A stretch of 62,675 bases of DNA, taken from NCBI GenBank assembly GCA_903889245.1, contig CAISWQ010000118.1:1-62675 (forward strand), read 5' to 3'. The notes under the pieces are model-generated. The model saw only the letters and a list, made by a program, of their open reading frames with translations, had not been told where the DNA came from and ran no database searches. Position numbers and translations under genes: made by a program. This document shows, in pieces, positions 51,684 through 61,571 of this stretch (its first letter is position 1; the number at the start of each line of letters is the position of its first letter). Source of the DNA: an uncultured Lentisphaerota bacterium (GTDB taxonomy: Bacteria; Verrucomicrobiota; Kiritimatiellia; CAIQIC01).

Positions 51684-53927
51684 GTGTACCTCTCGTGCCC
51701 ACTTTTCAGGCTCACGATGCCGACGGAAATCATCTATGAACATGCGGCGCCGATCAGCGCGATTCTCGCGTCCATCGGCATCATCCTCGCGCTGGGCGTC
51801 CTTTTTTTCTGGAAGTTCCTCCCCGGCGAAATGGCCGCCTTCTATCTCTGGCCGATCCGCGCCTTCTTCTTCCTCCTGCTCGGCTGGTGCCTGCTGATGC
51901 CGACGCAGAAGAAGGCGCTGACGGAAGTCATCCGCTCGCGCTTCCTGATCGCCTTGGACACCTCAGGCAGCATGGGCTTGAGCCCGAACGCCAGCGTGCC
52001 GACGCGCTGGAAGACGGCGCGCGAAACGCTGGCGCAACCGTGGGTCACCGAGGTCGAGAAGCAGTGCGACATCGAGGTCTATCCGTTCGCCACCGAGCTC
52101 GGCCAGCCGGAGACCGTGGCGGCGGCGCTGGGGGTGTCAGCGCCAACCGGCACGTCGTCGCTCGTGCGCGAGGCGCTGCGCGGGCTGGCGGATCGCTACC
52201 GCGGCCAACCGGTCGGCGGGCTGCTGCTGCTTTCCGACGGGCTCGACACGCGTGAGGCGCGGTCGGAGTGGGCGGCGGCGACGTGGCCGTGTCCGATTTA
52301 TACGGTGCGGCTGGAGCCGGCGGGCGTGTGGAAGGCGGAGCCGGACGTGCGGGTGGATTTGATTGATACGCCGCGGCGCGTGGTCGTGGGGTGGGATTCG
52401 GAGCTGAAGGCGGTGATTGATGGCCAGGCCGCCGGGCAGCCGGTGCGGGTCCAGCTCTATGAGAACGGCGGGCTGCTCGAGGAGGTGCCGACGCAACTGC
52501 CGGACGAGGGCGGCCGACGCGAGGTGAAATTCACGCTCAAGCATCCCCTGATCGGCATCTTCAACTACGAGGTGCGCGTCCCCCACCTCAAGGGCGAGAG
52601 CCACACCAACGACAACACCCAGAAGATCACCGTGCAGGTCAACGACGCGAAGAACCGCCTGCTCTTCCTGGAGGACGTGCCGCGCAACGAGGCGAAATTC
52701 CTCAACCGCGTGCTGGCGGACAACCAGAACGTCTCGTCGCTCTCGTTCAACCGCATCGGCAAGCGGTGGATCACCTTCGGCCGCGAGCAGGCAAACACGA
52801 CCGACTGGACGCAACTGCCGCTCTCGACCTACAAGATCATCATCCTCGGCGACCTTGAGGAACACATGCTGCCGGTCGCGCAATATGAGGCGCTGGTGCA
52901 ATACGTCGAGGCCGGCGGCAGCCTGGTGCTGATGGGCGGCGAGCGCGCGTGGGGCACGAAGGGTTTCGACGCCAGCCCGCTGAAGAAGATCATGCCGATC
53001 AGCCGCGCGGGCCACCGGCCGATCATCGAGGGCAAGTTCCGCGTCACGATCACACCCGACGGCCTCGTGCATCCGGCCTTCCAGCGGAAGGAGGAGGGCG
53101 AGTTCATCATGCCGCCGGTGCTCTCGGTCTATCCCGGCAGCAAGCCGACCGCGGGCGCGCAGGTGCTGGTGACAGCGGCGACGCCGGAGGGCGTGCTGCC
53201 GCTGGTGATCCAGCAGCGCTACGGACAGGGCCGCGTGGTCGTCGTGCTCTCCGACTCGCTCTGGCGCTGGCAGCTTGACCCGAATCCGCTGATGAGCAAA
53301 TCCTACACGCGCTTCTGGAGCCAGCTCATCCAGGCGCTCGTGCCGGAGCAGCAGGAGCTGGATCGTTTCTCGATCGAGCTCTATGCCAACACCGACCATC
53401 CCTATCTCGGCGACGCGCTCCAGTTCAGCGCGCGCCTGCTCGCGCGCGGCAACGAGACCGTGGGCGACCTGCCGATGACCTGCGAGATCACGACGCCGGC
53501 CGGCCGCAAACTGCCGTTCACGATGAAGGCGCAAAACATCACCACCAGCGCGGGCAAGCAACTGCCGGGCTATATGACCGAAATGCGCGCCGAGGAACCG
53601 GGACTGTACCAGGTGGTGGCGCGGACGGAGATCACCGGCACCAAGGTGGAGTCGGCGCCCTACCCCGTGTACGTCCGCCCCTACACGCCGGAGACGATGC
53701 CGAAGGCGGCGGACATCGTCGCGCTGCAGACACTGGCGCGCAGCAGCGGCGGCAAATTCTGCGAGCCCACCGAGCTGAACAACCTCCTCTCCAGCCTGAA
53801 GTTTGCGCAGCAGGAGGAGCAACGCGTGATCTACCAGACGCTCTGGAATAACTGGGTAATTCTCGCTGCGCTGGTGAGTTTGCTTGTGGTAGAGTGGGCC
53901 TTGCGACGCTGGCGGAACCTGGCTTGA
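51684..53927 (+). CDS. Membrane-anchored VWA and glutamine-amidotransferase-like protein
   Basis: 747 residues. Two N-terminal membrane segments (about 24-45 and 52-72). A von Willebrand A domain from about 85 has the metal-ion site LIALDTSGSMG, APTGTSSLV and LLLSDGLDT. A beta-rich middle follows, then a class I glutamine amidotransferase-like domain at about 390-560 (YKIIILGDLEEHM, GGSLVLMGGERAWG) without catalytic Cys. A C-terminal membrane helix is at about 720-740. Related proteins sit in Bat/MoxR-type envelope operons. The GTG at 51684 has a strong AGGGGGAG site; ATG at 51717 is the alternative. Confidence 0.85.
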   Translation: MYLSCPLFRLTMPTEIIYEHAAPISAILASIGIILALGVLFFWKFLPGEMAAFYLWPIRAFFFLLLGWCLLMPTQKKALTEVIRSRFLIALDTSGSMGLSPNASVPTRWKTARETLAQPWVTEVEKQCDIEVYPFATELGQPETVAAALGVSAPTGTSSLVREALRGLADRYRGQPVGGLLLLSDGLDTREARSEWAAATWPCPIYTVRLEPAGVWKAEPDVRVDLIDTPRRVVVGWDSELKAVIDGQAAGQPVRVQLYENGGLLEEVPTQLPDEGGRREVKFTLKHPLIGIFNYEVRVPHLKGESHTNDNTQKITVQVNDAKNRLLFLEDVPRNEAKFLNRVLADNQNVSSLSFNRIGKRWITFGREQANTTDWTQLPLSTYKIIILGDLEEHMLPVAQYEALVQYVEAGGSLVLMGGERAWGTKGFDASPLKKIMPISRAGHRPIIEGKFRVTITPDGLVHPAFQRKEEGEFIMPPVLSVYPGSKPTAGAQVLVTAATPEGVLPLVIQQRYGQGRVVVVLSDSLWRWQLDPNPLMSKSYTRFWSQLIQALVPEQQELDRFSIELYANTDHPYLGDALQFSARLLARGNETVGDLPMTCEITTPAGRKLPFTMKAQNITTSAGKQLPGYMTEMRAEEPGLYQVVARTEITGTKVESAPYPVYVRPYTPETMPKAADIVALQTLARSSGGKFCEPTELNNLLSSLKFAQQEEQRVIYQTLWNNWVILAALVSLLVVEWALRRWRNLA

Positions 53928-53949
53928 TTTCAGCCGTGTGTGATTGCCT

Positions 53950-55422
53950 ATGCAAAGCATAAAACAGAACCAAGGGCTGGCGTTGGCCGGCAGTCTGCTG
54001 GCCGCGTTGCTGCTCGCGCCGGTCGCCGCGCAACAGCCGCCGCCGGCCGCCCCGGCCAAACCCGCGCCGGCCTACGCGCCGATGGGCAGCGGCTTCTTCA
54101 TCACCTCCAACGGCTACTTCGTCACCTGCTGCCGCGTCATCAAGAACGCGGAGGAACTCGCCATCCAGTACGCGGGCCGCGTCGTGAACGCGAAGGTGGC
54201 GGCCTTCGATGTCGAGTCCGATGTCGCCGTGCTCAAGGCCGAGGGCGGGCCGTTCGCCTGCCTGCCCATCGAGGACCCGCAGAATCTGGTCGTCGGCGAC
54301 GCGATCTACGCGGCGGGCTTCCCCACCCTCGCCAGCACCGGCGCCGCGCCGGGTTTTGCCGCCGGGACGCTCAAGGGACTGACCGGCCCCCGCGACGACC
54401 CGCGTTTCCTCGCCGTGAACGTGGCGGTACAGGGCGGACAGTATGGCGGGCCGCTGCTGGATAAGAACGGCAACGTGGTCGGCATCGTCGGCCTGGCCAA
54501 CGCCGCCACCCATTATCCGGTCAAGTCGCTCTTCATTGATCCGCTGTTCGACACCATGGCCGATGCCCGCAACGGTTTTCTACCGAAGCGCGAAGCGCAG
54601 CAGCCCAGCAAGCAGATCGAGCAACATGCCGTGGCCGCCGTCGGGCTGGTAATGCTGCCGATCAAGATCGTGCCGCGCCCGGTCGCGGTCGCCGGTTACT
54701 CGCCGGAACACTCCGCCGGTTTCAAGGAGCCGCCCTTTACCTATAAGTATTACGAGGGCGGAAACCTGCTCTTCAACGGCAGCTTCTCCAACGGGCTCGA
54801 TGGCTGGCGCTACAAGTATGACCTCGATGGCGAGAGCTGGTACACCAACAACCACAACCACGTCCAGGTGATCACCGACGAGACCACGCGCCAGACGATG
54901 CTCAAGCTTTCCGGCACGCACAAGGAACTGCAGGTGCCGGGCCAGGGCGTCAAGGTGGATGCCTTCCCGATCCCGGTCAAGTCCACCGACAAGTTCAAGC
55001 TCTCGTGCTGGGCCAAGACCACCGGCCCGGACTGCCGCATCCTCGCCTATGGCTACAAGTGGAAGCCCGGCATCAAGCCCCACCCCAAGCCCATCCTGCC
55101 GGAACTGCGCGAGTGCTATCACAGCGTGCAGCTCTATTTCTCCGCGGCCAAGCTCTGGCGCGAGGGGCCGGCGCAATATTCCACGCAGATCGGCGGCGGC
55201 GATTTCGGCGGCGTCAAGCGCGAGTGGAAACAGGCCACCGTGATCTTCCCCGACCGGAGCAAGTGGAAGGCGACGACCACCAGCGATATGACCGGCCGTA
55301 AAATTTCCATCGGCGAGGAAAAGTGGAACTCGGTCGAGTTCCTCTCCATCCACCTGGTGGCCATCGGGGGCAGCCCCGGCGACCTGTTGGTGCGGGATTT
55401 GCGGATTGAAAAAGTGCAGTGA
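53950..55422 (+). CDS. Exported trypsin-like pseudoprotease with C-terminal beta-sandwich domain
   Basis: 490 residues. Signal peptide (about 1-27), Pro-rich linker, then a HtrA-like serine protease fold (about 45-210): GSGFFITSNGYFVTC, ESDVAVLKAEGG, VGDAIYAAGFPT and GGQYGGPLLDKNGNVVGIVG. The catalytic His is Arg62 (FVTCCRVI), Asp91 is retained, and the Ser of the usual GNSGGPL is Tyr165. It therefore cannot be an active serine protease. The C-terminal half (about 255-490) starts NLLFNGSFSNGLDGW, like carbohydrate-binding or jelly-roll domains. A binding or scaffolding role in the envelope is likely. Confidence 0.85.
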   Translation: MQSIKQNQGLALAGSLLAALLLAPVAAQQPPPAAPAKPAPAYAPMGSGFFITSNGYFVTCCRVIKNAEELAIQYAGRVVNAKVAAFDVESDVAVLKAEGGPFACLPIEDPQNLVVGDAIYAAGFPTLASTGAAPGFAAGTLKGLTGPRDDPRFLAVNVAVQGGQYGGPLLDKNGNVVGIVGLANAATHYPVKSLFIDPLFDTMADARNGFLPKREAQQPSKQIEQHAVAAVGLVMLPIKIVPRPVAVAGYSPEHSAGFKEPPFTYKYYEGGNLLFNGSFSNGLDGWRYKYDLDGESWYTNNHNHVQVITDETTRQTMLKLSGTHKELQVPGQGVKVDAFPIPVKSTDKFKLSCWAKTTGPDCRILAYGYKWKPGIKPHPKPILPELRECYHSVQLYFSAAKLWREGPAQYSTQIGGGDFGGVKREWKQATVIFPDRSKWKATTTSDMTGRKISIGEEKWNSVEFLSIHLVAIGGSPGDLLVRDLRIEKVQ

Positions 55423-55455
55423 AGGCCGGACGTTTCGCGTGAGCGGAGAACGACT

Positions 55456-58400
55456 ATGACAGCGCAGGAAATCTATCGGCGGTTGGACGAGGTCGGTCAG
55501 AAGATCGGCCTGCGGCAGGCGGGCATCCGCCTGGCCATCGCGGGCGCCGCGGCGCTCGCGCTCCTCTGGCTGCTGGCGATGTCCGATATGCTGCTGCATT
55601 TCCAGCGCATCGGGCGCGTCATCGGCGGCGTGTTGCTGTTCGCGGCCCTCGGCGCGGCGGTCTGGCTGATCAGCAAGGCCCTGGGCAAGCGGCGGACGCG
55701 CGAGGCCGTCGCCGTCAGCGTCGAGCGCATGTTCCCGGAACTCGATAACCACCTGATCAACTACCTCCAGTTCAGCCGCTCCGGCGAGACGCGCGACGCG
55801 ATGATCTCCGCCTATCTCGCCAACGACATTCCCGCGTGGGGCGCGATTGACGGCAAAAAGTGGCAGGACCGCAAGCTCTGGCAGCGTTGCTGGGCGGCCT
55901 TCGGCGTCGTCGCGCTCATCGTCGCCGGCACGGCGGCCTGGTCCGGCCCCGGCTGGTTCAACGCCGCCGCGCGCATCCTCAATCCGTTCTCCGCGCGCCC
56001 GCCGGCGACCTTCGCCCGCATCATCGAGGTCAAGCCCGGCGATGGCTACGTGATGATCGGCGCGCCGCTGACGCTCAACCTCAAGACCGATGGCAAGTCG
56101 GGCCAGAAGGTCTTCCTCGACCTCTGGCCGCAGGACGACAAGAAGAGCTCCCTCCAACTCGGCAAGCTGCGCGGCGGCGAGCAGGAATTCGCCTACACCC
56201 TGCCCCGCGTCACCACCGGCCTCAAGTACCGCTTCCGCGCCGGCGACGCCGAGAGCGACAAGTTCGACATCAAGGCGGTGACGCCGCTCGCGTTCAAGAA
56301 GGTGGATGTGACCATCACGCCGCCGGCGTTCACCAAGCTGCCGGTGCGCCAGTTCGCCGCGCTCGCCGCGCCGGTGATCGTGCCGGAAGGCTCGCAGATG
56401 CGCGTCATCGTCGAGGCCAACCGCGCGATGAAGAGCGCCGTGCTGCTGAACGGCACCAACGAAATCAAGCTGGTCGAGAAGGTCGGCGAGGCGCTCGGCG
56501 GCACGCTGACCCTGACCGAGGGCGAAAGCCTGCGGCTGGTCGGCGATGATAGCTACGGCGGCCACGCCGAGTCGCTGCTCAACCTCGAAATCCTCCGCGA
56601 CAAGTCGCCGGACATCCGCGTCATCCAGCCCGCCGGCAAGGCGCTGCTCGGCCTCAACGGCACGCCGCGCATCGAGTTCGAGGTGAACGACGATTACGCG
56701 CTCGACCGCGTCACGCTCGAACGCATCGTCACCGAGGGCCGCGAGGCCAAGGCCGAGCCGGTCGCCGACTTCCCGCAGGAGGGCGGCAAGAAATTCGCCA
56801 AGAGCTGGGTGGCGGAGAATTTCACCTTCCCCGCCGGTGCGAACACGGTCACCTACCGCCTCGTCGCGACCGACCGCGTGGCGCCGGGCCTCAAGCAACA
56901 CACGGCGCGGTCCTCCGCCATCGTCTTCGAGCTGCTCTCCGCGGCCGCGGCGGCGACCCAGGGGGAGCAACGCTCCGTGAGCGAGGTCGCCCACAACCTG
57001 CACAAGCTGGTCGAGCTGCAGGCGGCCAACGTCGAGCGCACGACGCGGCTCGACGCGGAAAAGCAATACACCGACCCGAAGCTCTGGGGCGCCATCTTCG
57101 ATGTGCAGAGCGACATCCGCCGCCTCGCCGGCGCGCTGCTCTCCGATCCACGCAAGCCGCTCGGCGGGATGACGCTGATGATGCGCGACCTGCACGGCGG
57201 CCCGATGAACACGGCGGTCGTCACGCTGCAACGCTTCCAGCAAAGCCCGGCCGCCGGCAAGCCGGACCTCGCCCAGAAGGCGCTGGGCCTCGAACGCCAG
57301 ATTCTGCGGGTGCTCACCATGACCAGCGAGAGCATCAGCAAGGTGGAGCAGAACCGCGAGATCACCGGCCTGCTCGCGCTGATCGAGGCGCTCGTCATCG
57401 GCCAGCAGCAGACGCTCGACCTCACCGGCGTCAGCCTGCGCAAGTCCGAGAAGATTGCCCCGACGCTCGTGGACAAGCAGGACCGCCTCTCGCAGGACAC
57501 GACCGAGTTCTTCAAGCAGTGCCGCACCGAGTCCACCAAGCTCGCGCAGAACGACAAGGAGTTCTCCGGCATCCTCACCAAGATCGCCGACCTCGGCGAG
57601 AAGGATGACAAGGTCGCCGCCATCATGCTCAAGGCCGCGGAGCAGCTCGAACAGAACAAAGCCGCCGACGCGCAGCCGCTCCAGACTACCGCGCTCACCA
57701 AGCTCAAGGACTACCAGAAGGTCCTCAACGAGTGGCGCACCGCCGACGCCAAGGAGAAGATGGCCGAGCTGCAGCAGACCGTGGATAAGGTCGCCGCCGA
57801 ACTGAAGAAGATGGCCGAGCTGCAAAAAGAAATCGTCAAGAACATCCGCCAGACGCTCCAGCAACCCGACAAGTCCGATAAGAAGGTGGACGAGCTGCTC
57901 CAGGACGTGATGGACGTCAAGGCCAATATGGCGGAGGCCGCGCTCCAGATCGCCAAGGACCTCCAGATCTTCCCCGAACTGCCCGTCAGCAACGAGCTCG
58001 TCTCCGACGTCAACCAGATCTACGAGGAAATCCAGCAGGTCGCCGGCAGCGAGTCCAACCCGACGACCGAGCTGGGCCTGCAAAAAGAGGACTTCGTACT
58101 CGGCCTGCTCGAAGCCGCCGGCAAGCGCGCCGACGATCTCGAAATGTGGCTGATGAGTCAGCCCGACAACACGAAGCGCGACACCGAGGCGTTCGACAAG
58201 CAGGAACTGCCGCAGATTCCGCTGATTACCCTGCCGAGCGAATTCAACGATATCATCGGCGACCTGCTCGACCAGGAGAAGAAGGAAGAGGAGAAGGCCG
58301 ACGACTCCGCGACCAACCAGGGCAGCGCGCAGAACAACCTCAACGGCTGGGGCATCGCCGAGGGCGAATACGTCAACTATGCCGCGCAGGGCAAGTCCGG

Positions 58401-59040
58401 CAACGAGCGCCCCGACCACAAGGAGCAGGACGGCAAATCGCTCGTCGGCCGCCAGGGCATGTCCAACGGCGAGACCGCCGCCGGCTCCGGCAAGATCAAC
58501 GAGGGCGATGAGAACATCGAGAAGCGCATGACCCAGGACTCGATGCAGAGCGGCCAGGTCCAGGAGGAAGGCCACGCGGAGGCCAAGGCCACCGGCGGCG
58601 GCAAGATGGGCGGCTACAGCGACGAGCTCGGCATGGCCGGCACCGGCCCGCGCCGCGACGCCGCCGTCAACCAGGGCGGCGACGCCGGCTGGCAGGCGAT
58701 GCTGCGCCGCAACGCCGACGCGCTCTTCGCCAAGGCCTCCTTGAGCCACCTGCGCACCGGCTCGCTCGACGAGGCCGCCCGCTACATGCGCGAGGCCGAG
58801 GTCGCCATCCAGAAGGGCCTGCCCATCCGCGAAGTCCGCGAGTTCCAGCGCAAGGCCGTCGCCGCGCTCAAGCGCACGCAGGCCGAGTTGCAGGCCGGCA
58901 ACGCCACCCAGCTTCACACCGGCGGCAGCCAGCAGAACACCGGCGACCAGATGGCCGCGGCCGCCGACGATTCGCCGCCCGCCTACCGCGATCTGGTGTC
59001 CGAATACTTCAAGTCCTTGAGCGAGGCCCCGCAACCCTGA
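55456..59040 (+). CDS. Large DUF4175-like membrane protein with coiled coils
   Basis: 1194 residues. Two membrane segments near the N-terminus (about 24-43 and 55-75) and a third at about 145-165. A large Ig-like or beta-rich region follows (about 180-480), then long helical and coiled-coil stretches (about 500-960: KMAELQQTVDKVAAELKKMA, and so on), and a Gly/Gln/Asn-rich low-complexity region (about 960-1080). Members of this kind occur in PVC VWA operons and are thought to sit in the inner membrane. The ATG at 55456 has a GGAGAACGACT site. Confidence 0.82.
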   Translation: MTAQEIYRRLDEVGQKIGLRQAGIRLAIAGAAALALLWLLAMSDMLLHFQRIGRVIGGVLLFAALGAAVWLISKALGKRRTREAVAVSVERMFPELDNHLINYLQFSRSGETRDAMISAYLANDIPAWGAIDGKKWQDRKLWQRCWAAFGVVALIVAGTAAWSGPGWFNAAARILNPFSARPPATFARIIEVKPGDGYVMIGAPLTLNLKTDGKSGQKVFLDLWPQDDKKSSLQLGKLRGGEQEFAYTLPRVTTGLKYRFRAGDAESDKFDIKAVTPLAFKKVDVTITPPAFTKLPVRQFAALAAPVIVPEGSQMRVIVEANRAMKSAVLLNGTNEIKLVEKVGEALGGTLTLTEGESLRLVGDDSYGGHAESLLNLEILRDKSPDIRVIQPAGKALLGLNGTPRIEFEVNDDYALDRVTLERIVTEGREAKAEPVADFPQEGGKKFAKSWVAENFTFPAGANTVTYRLVATDRVAPGLKQHTARSSAIVFELLSAAAAATQGEQRSVSEVAHNLHKLVELQAANVERTTRLDAEKQYTDPKLWGAIFDVQSDIRRLAGALLSDPRKPLGGMTLMMRDLHGGPMNTAVVTLQRFQQSPAAGKPDLAQKALGLERQILRVLTMTSESISKVEQNREITGLLALIEALVIGQQQTLDLTGVSLRKSEKIAPTLVDKQDRLSQDTTEFFKQCRTESTKLAQNDKEFSGILTKIADLGEKDDKVAAIMLKAAEQLEQNKAADAQPLQTTALTKLKDYQKVLNEWRTADAKEKMAELQQTVDKVAAELKKMAELQKEIVKNIRQTLQQPDKSDKKVDELLQDVMDVKANMAEAALQIAKDLQIFPELPVSNELVSDVNQIYEEIQQVAGSESNPTTELGLQKEDFVLGLLEAAGKRADDLEMWLMSQPDNTKRDTEAFDKQELPQIPLITLPSEFNDIIGDLLDQEKKEEEKADDSATNQGSAQNNLNGWGIAEGEYVNYAAQGKSGNERPDHKEQDGKSLVGRQGMSNGETAAGSGKINEGDENIEKRMTQDSMQSGQVQEEGHAEAKATGGGKMGGYSDELGMAGTGPRRDAAVNQGGDAGWQAMLRRNADALFAKASLSHLRTGSLDEAARYMREAEVAIQKGLPIREVREFQRKAVAALKRTQAELQAGNATQLHTGGSQQNTGDQMAAAADDSPPAYRDLVSEYFKSLSEAPQP

Positions 59041-59066
59041 TGCTCACCGTCCCCCACCCTTCCGGC

Positions 59067-59208
59067 TTCCAAGCCTTGGAAAAATTGCCGCGCTGTTTTC
59101 CAGGCCTCGGAAATATTCGTGCGCTGTTTTCCAAGCCTTGGAAAACCGCGCGCCGAAAGCTTCCAATGCTTGGAAAAAACACCGGTTCCCTTTTCCAATC
59201 TCTGGAAG
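59067..59208. repeat. Phased palindrome array 11 (5 units)
   Basis: Centres at 59074, 59105, 59136, 59168 and 59200 (intervals 31, 31, 32, 32). Unit 3 is perfect, the outer ones less so. This is inside the envelope operon, between the DUF4175-like and PA14-like genes. Confidence 0.92.
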
Positions 59209-59212
59209 CAGT

Positions 59213-59320
59213 GTCGAGGGTCGAGGGGCGGGTGACGGGTGGCGCTTATTCGATGTTCGATGTTCGCCGCTCGCCTCTCTCCGGTTTCAAGTTTCAGGTT
59301 TCAAGTTTCAAGTTTCTCTT
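59213..59320. repeat. Cluster of short tandem words extending into a coding region
   Basis: GTCGAGG twice (59213-59226), GATGTTC twice (59252-59265), then TTTCAAG-type words five times (59283-59317). The last set lies inside the next gene and encodes FKFQVSSFKF in its signal peptide. Confidence 0.75.
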
Positions 59321-61571
59321 CGCCGCCGCTGCGGCGGCGCTGGCGTTGCTGTTGCCGGCGACGCAGGCGGCGGGCGACTGGGCGGTCGAGGGCGCGACGA
59401 TCCGCTTCGAGGTGCAGATGGCGGGCTCGCCGAACGAGCCGGAGGCGGGCGTCATCGCGATCATCCCCGATGGCGGGCTGCTGCCGCGCTCCGCGCCGGA
59501 CCCGACCGTGGTGGACCGGAGCGGCAAGACGCTGAAGAGCGAGGTGCTCTGGTATAACCCGCGCGACGGTATCGCGGTGGTCTTCGAGCAGCCGTCGCAG
59601 GGCGTCGCCACGATCTACTTCAAACCTTCGAGCACCTTCTCGCGGGTGGGCAACAAGCCGACCTCGCAGTTCAAGCCGGGCCTGCTGCTCTACGGCCGGA
59701 CCGGCCGCGCGACGATGGCGACCGCGCTGTCGCTGGCGACGGAAGCCATCGGCGGCTCGGCACGGTTCGGGTTCGTGCCCTACATCGGGCAGCGCGAAAA
59801 CCAGCTCGGCCCGAACGAGGATTTCAGTTGCTATTACACCGGCTGGCTGCGGATGCCGCAGAAAACCAAGGTCTATTTCTGCACGATCTCCAGCGATGGT
59901 TCGCAGGCGTTCGTGGATGGCAAGAGCGTCGCCAACTGGCCGGGCATCCACAAGCGCACCGAGGGCGGCAGCGGCAAGTTCGGCTCGTGGGTCGAGCTCG
60001 CCGCCGGCCCGCACCGCATGGAATATTTCTATTTCAAAAAAGAAAACGAGGGCGCCGAGGCCAACTTCTGCTGGAAGCTGCCGACCGACAAGCTGCCGCG
60101 CACGATCAGCGCGAAGGACTATTTCCACTCCGGCCAGGCGCGGCCGTTCAAGTGCGAGCTGGCCGATGGGTCGCAGCCCGCCGCGCTCCGCTGGACCTGT
60201 TCGAGCTATCTCTGGCTGCGCACGTGGCCGTGGTGCAATTTCTCCCTGCGCGCGCTCAATACCGAGAACGTGCCGACCAACACGGTCTTCACGTGGGAGC
60301 CGGAGCCGGGCTTCAAGGTCAACGGCGCCGAACTCAACTGGCTGTTCGCCGGCCAAGGCGAGCACCACGTGGGCCTGACCGTGACGCAGGGTAAGAACGT
60401 CAGCAAGAGCGCGCGCACGGTCTATTTTGCGCGGGCGCCGGCGCGCGCCACGATCAACTCGCCCACCGACCGCGTCGAGTACCGCAAGGCGCTGCTCGCG
60501 CGCTGCCAGGCGGTGCCCGCCGGCCAGCGGCCCTGCGCCACGTGGGATGACGAGCTCTGGACGATCTTCCACGACACCATCGAGCCGCTCGCCGGCCTGG
60601 CGGTGATGACCGAGGTCTTCGAGCGTTCGTGGAGCGACGTGCAGAAGCGGCCGCCCGCGGAACGCTACCGCATGGAAGACATCTATTTCGAGTTGATGCG
60701 CTACAGCGACAAGAAGCTCGCCGAGGGCTGGCTGCCGAAGTTCGAGAGCGCCGACGGCACCAACCGCGAGCGCCGGCTGATGTGGCAGATGACCAAGGTG
60801 GATTTCACGCTCAACGAGTTGAACCAGCCCGACGAGGCGCGCAAGCTCGCCGCCGCGCTCAAGGGCCAGGCCACGCTCTCCAATGACATCGCCCGCGTGA
60901 TGATCCGGCAGGGCGACGTCGAGCGCTTCGCCGGCCAGGCCGAGGAAGCCGCCAAGTTCTACAGCGGCGCGCAGGACATCCTCGGCAAGAAGGCGGGCAC
61001 GGTGGCCACGACCGGCCTGATCGGCAACCCGGCGCAGAAGGGTAAACCGACGAAGGAAGATAAAGGCTTCGCGTGGCGGCAGCGCGGCGGCGGCAAGGGC
61101 GAGCGCATGTTCGCCATCGCGCCCTCGGTGGATGACTGGCGCAAGCAGGCGGTGCGCGAGGCCGCCTATTACGAGACCCTGCACTCACAGCTCAAGGCGC
61201 ACGACATCGAGGAGGCGCGCAAGACACTCGCGCAATGGGAGCTGGAGTTCCCGTTGAGCAAGCTCGCCGGCGATTATCCCATTGGCGAGGGCGAGTTCTA
61301 CACCTCGATCGGCGACTATACCCGCGCGCTGCGCGTGCTTTCCGCCTACCGCAAGAACGTGGAGATTTCCAACTATTTGCCACAGGCGATGGCCCTTGAA
61401 AGCCGCTGCCTGCACGCGCTCCGGCGCATGGAGGAATTCAAGACGCTCGCTGCCGAACTCATCAAGCGTTTCCCCGGCCACCCGGCGGCGGCGGAGATGC
61501 AGACCGAACTGGACATCGCGCAAGGCCGCCGCTCGGCCACGCCGGGGCTGCGCCTGGAGGATTACCAATGA
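59253..61571 (+). CDS. Exported PA14-like and helical-repeat protein
   Basis: 772 residues from the ATG at 59253. The signal peptide has an odd N-region encoded by TTTCAAG repeats (FKFQVSSFKFLF) and then AAAAAALALLLPATQA. A beta-rich domain at about 30-170 is followed by a PA14-like domain (about 185-290: CYYTGWLRMPQKTKVYFCTI, SDGSQAFVDGKSV, GSWVELAAGPHRMEYFYFKK). An immunoglobulin/PKD-like part and a helical TPR-type C-terminal third (about 600-750) follow. Probably an envelope protein that binds glycans or other proteins. Homology offers no support for the longer open frame that runs from 59040 through array 11. ATGA overlap with the next gene. Confidence 0.8.
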   Translation: MFDVRRSPLSGFKFQVSSFKFLFAAAAAALALLLPATQAAGDWAVEGATIRFEVQMAGSPNEPEAGVIAIIPDGGLLPRSAPDPTVVDRSGKTLKSEVLWYNPRDGIAVVFEQPSQGVATIYFKPSSTFSRVGNKPTSQFKPGLLLYGRTGRATMATALSLATEAIGGSARFGFVPYIGQRENQLGPNEDFSCYYTGWLRMPQKTKVYFCTISSDGSQAFVDGKSVANWPGIHKRTEGGSGKFGSWVELAAGPHRMEYFYFKKENEGAEANFCWKLPTDKLPRTISAKDYFHSGQARPFKCELADGSQPAALRWTCSSYLWLRTWPWCNFSLRALNTENVPTNTVFTWEPEPGFKVNGAELNWLFAGQGEHHVGLTVTQGKNVSKSARTVYFARAPARATINSPTDRVEYRKALLARCQAVPAGQRPCATWDDELWTIFHDTIEPLAGLAVMTEVFERSWSDVQKRPPAERYRMEDIYFELMRYSDKKLAEGWLPKFESADGTNRERRLMWQMTKVDFTLNELNQPDEARKLAAALKGQATLSNDIARVMIRQGDVERFAGQAEEAAKFYSGAQDILGKKAGTVATTGLIGNPAQKGKPTKEDKGFAWRQRGGGKGERMFAIAPSVDDWRKQAVREAAYYETLHSQLKAHDIEEARKTLAQWELEFPLSKLAGDYPIGEGEFYTSIGDYTRALRVLSAYRKNVEISNYLPQAMALESRCLHALRRMEEFKTLAAELIKRFPGHPAAAEMQTELDIAQGRRSATPGLRLEDYQ

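Noticed and set aside
53950-55422. Active HtrA-type protease
   Set aside because: The catalytic His and Ser positions are Arg62 and Tyr165.
54580-59034. 1484-codon open frame on the minus strand
   Set aside because: It lies opposite the DUF4175-like and pseudoprotease genes, has a composition biased to Arg/Ala/Leu/Gly/Asp as expected from the complement of GC-rich genes, and has no ribosome site or recognisable domain.
59067-59208. CRISPR array
   Set aside because: Five regularly spaced repeats at first look like CRISPR, but the repeat is a 19-bp palindrome, spacers are only 11-13 bp, copies are degenerate, and there are no cas genes.
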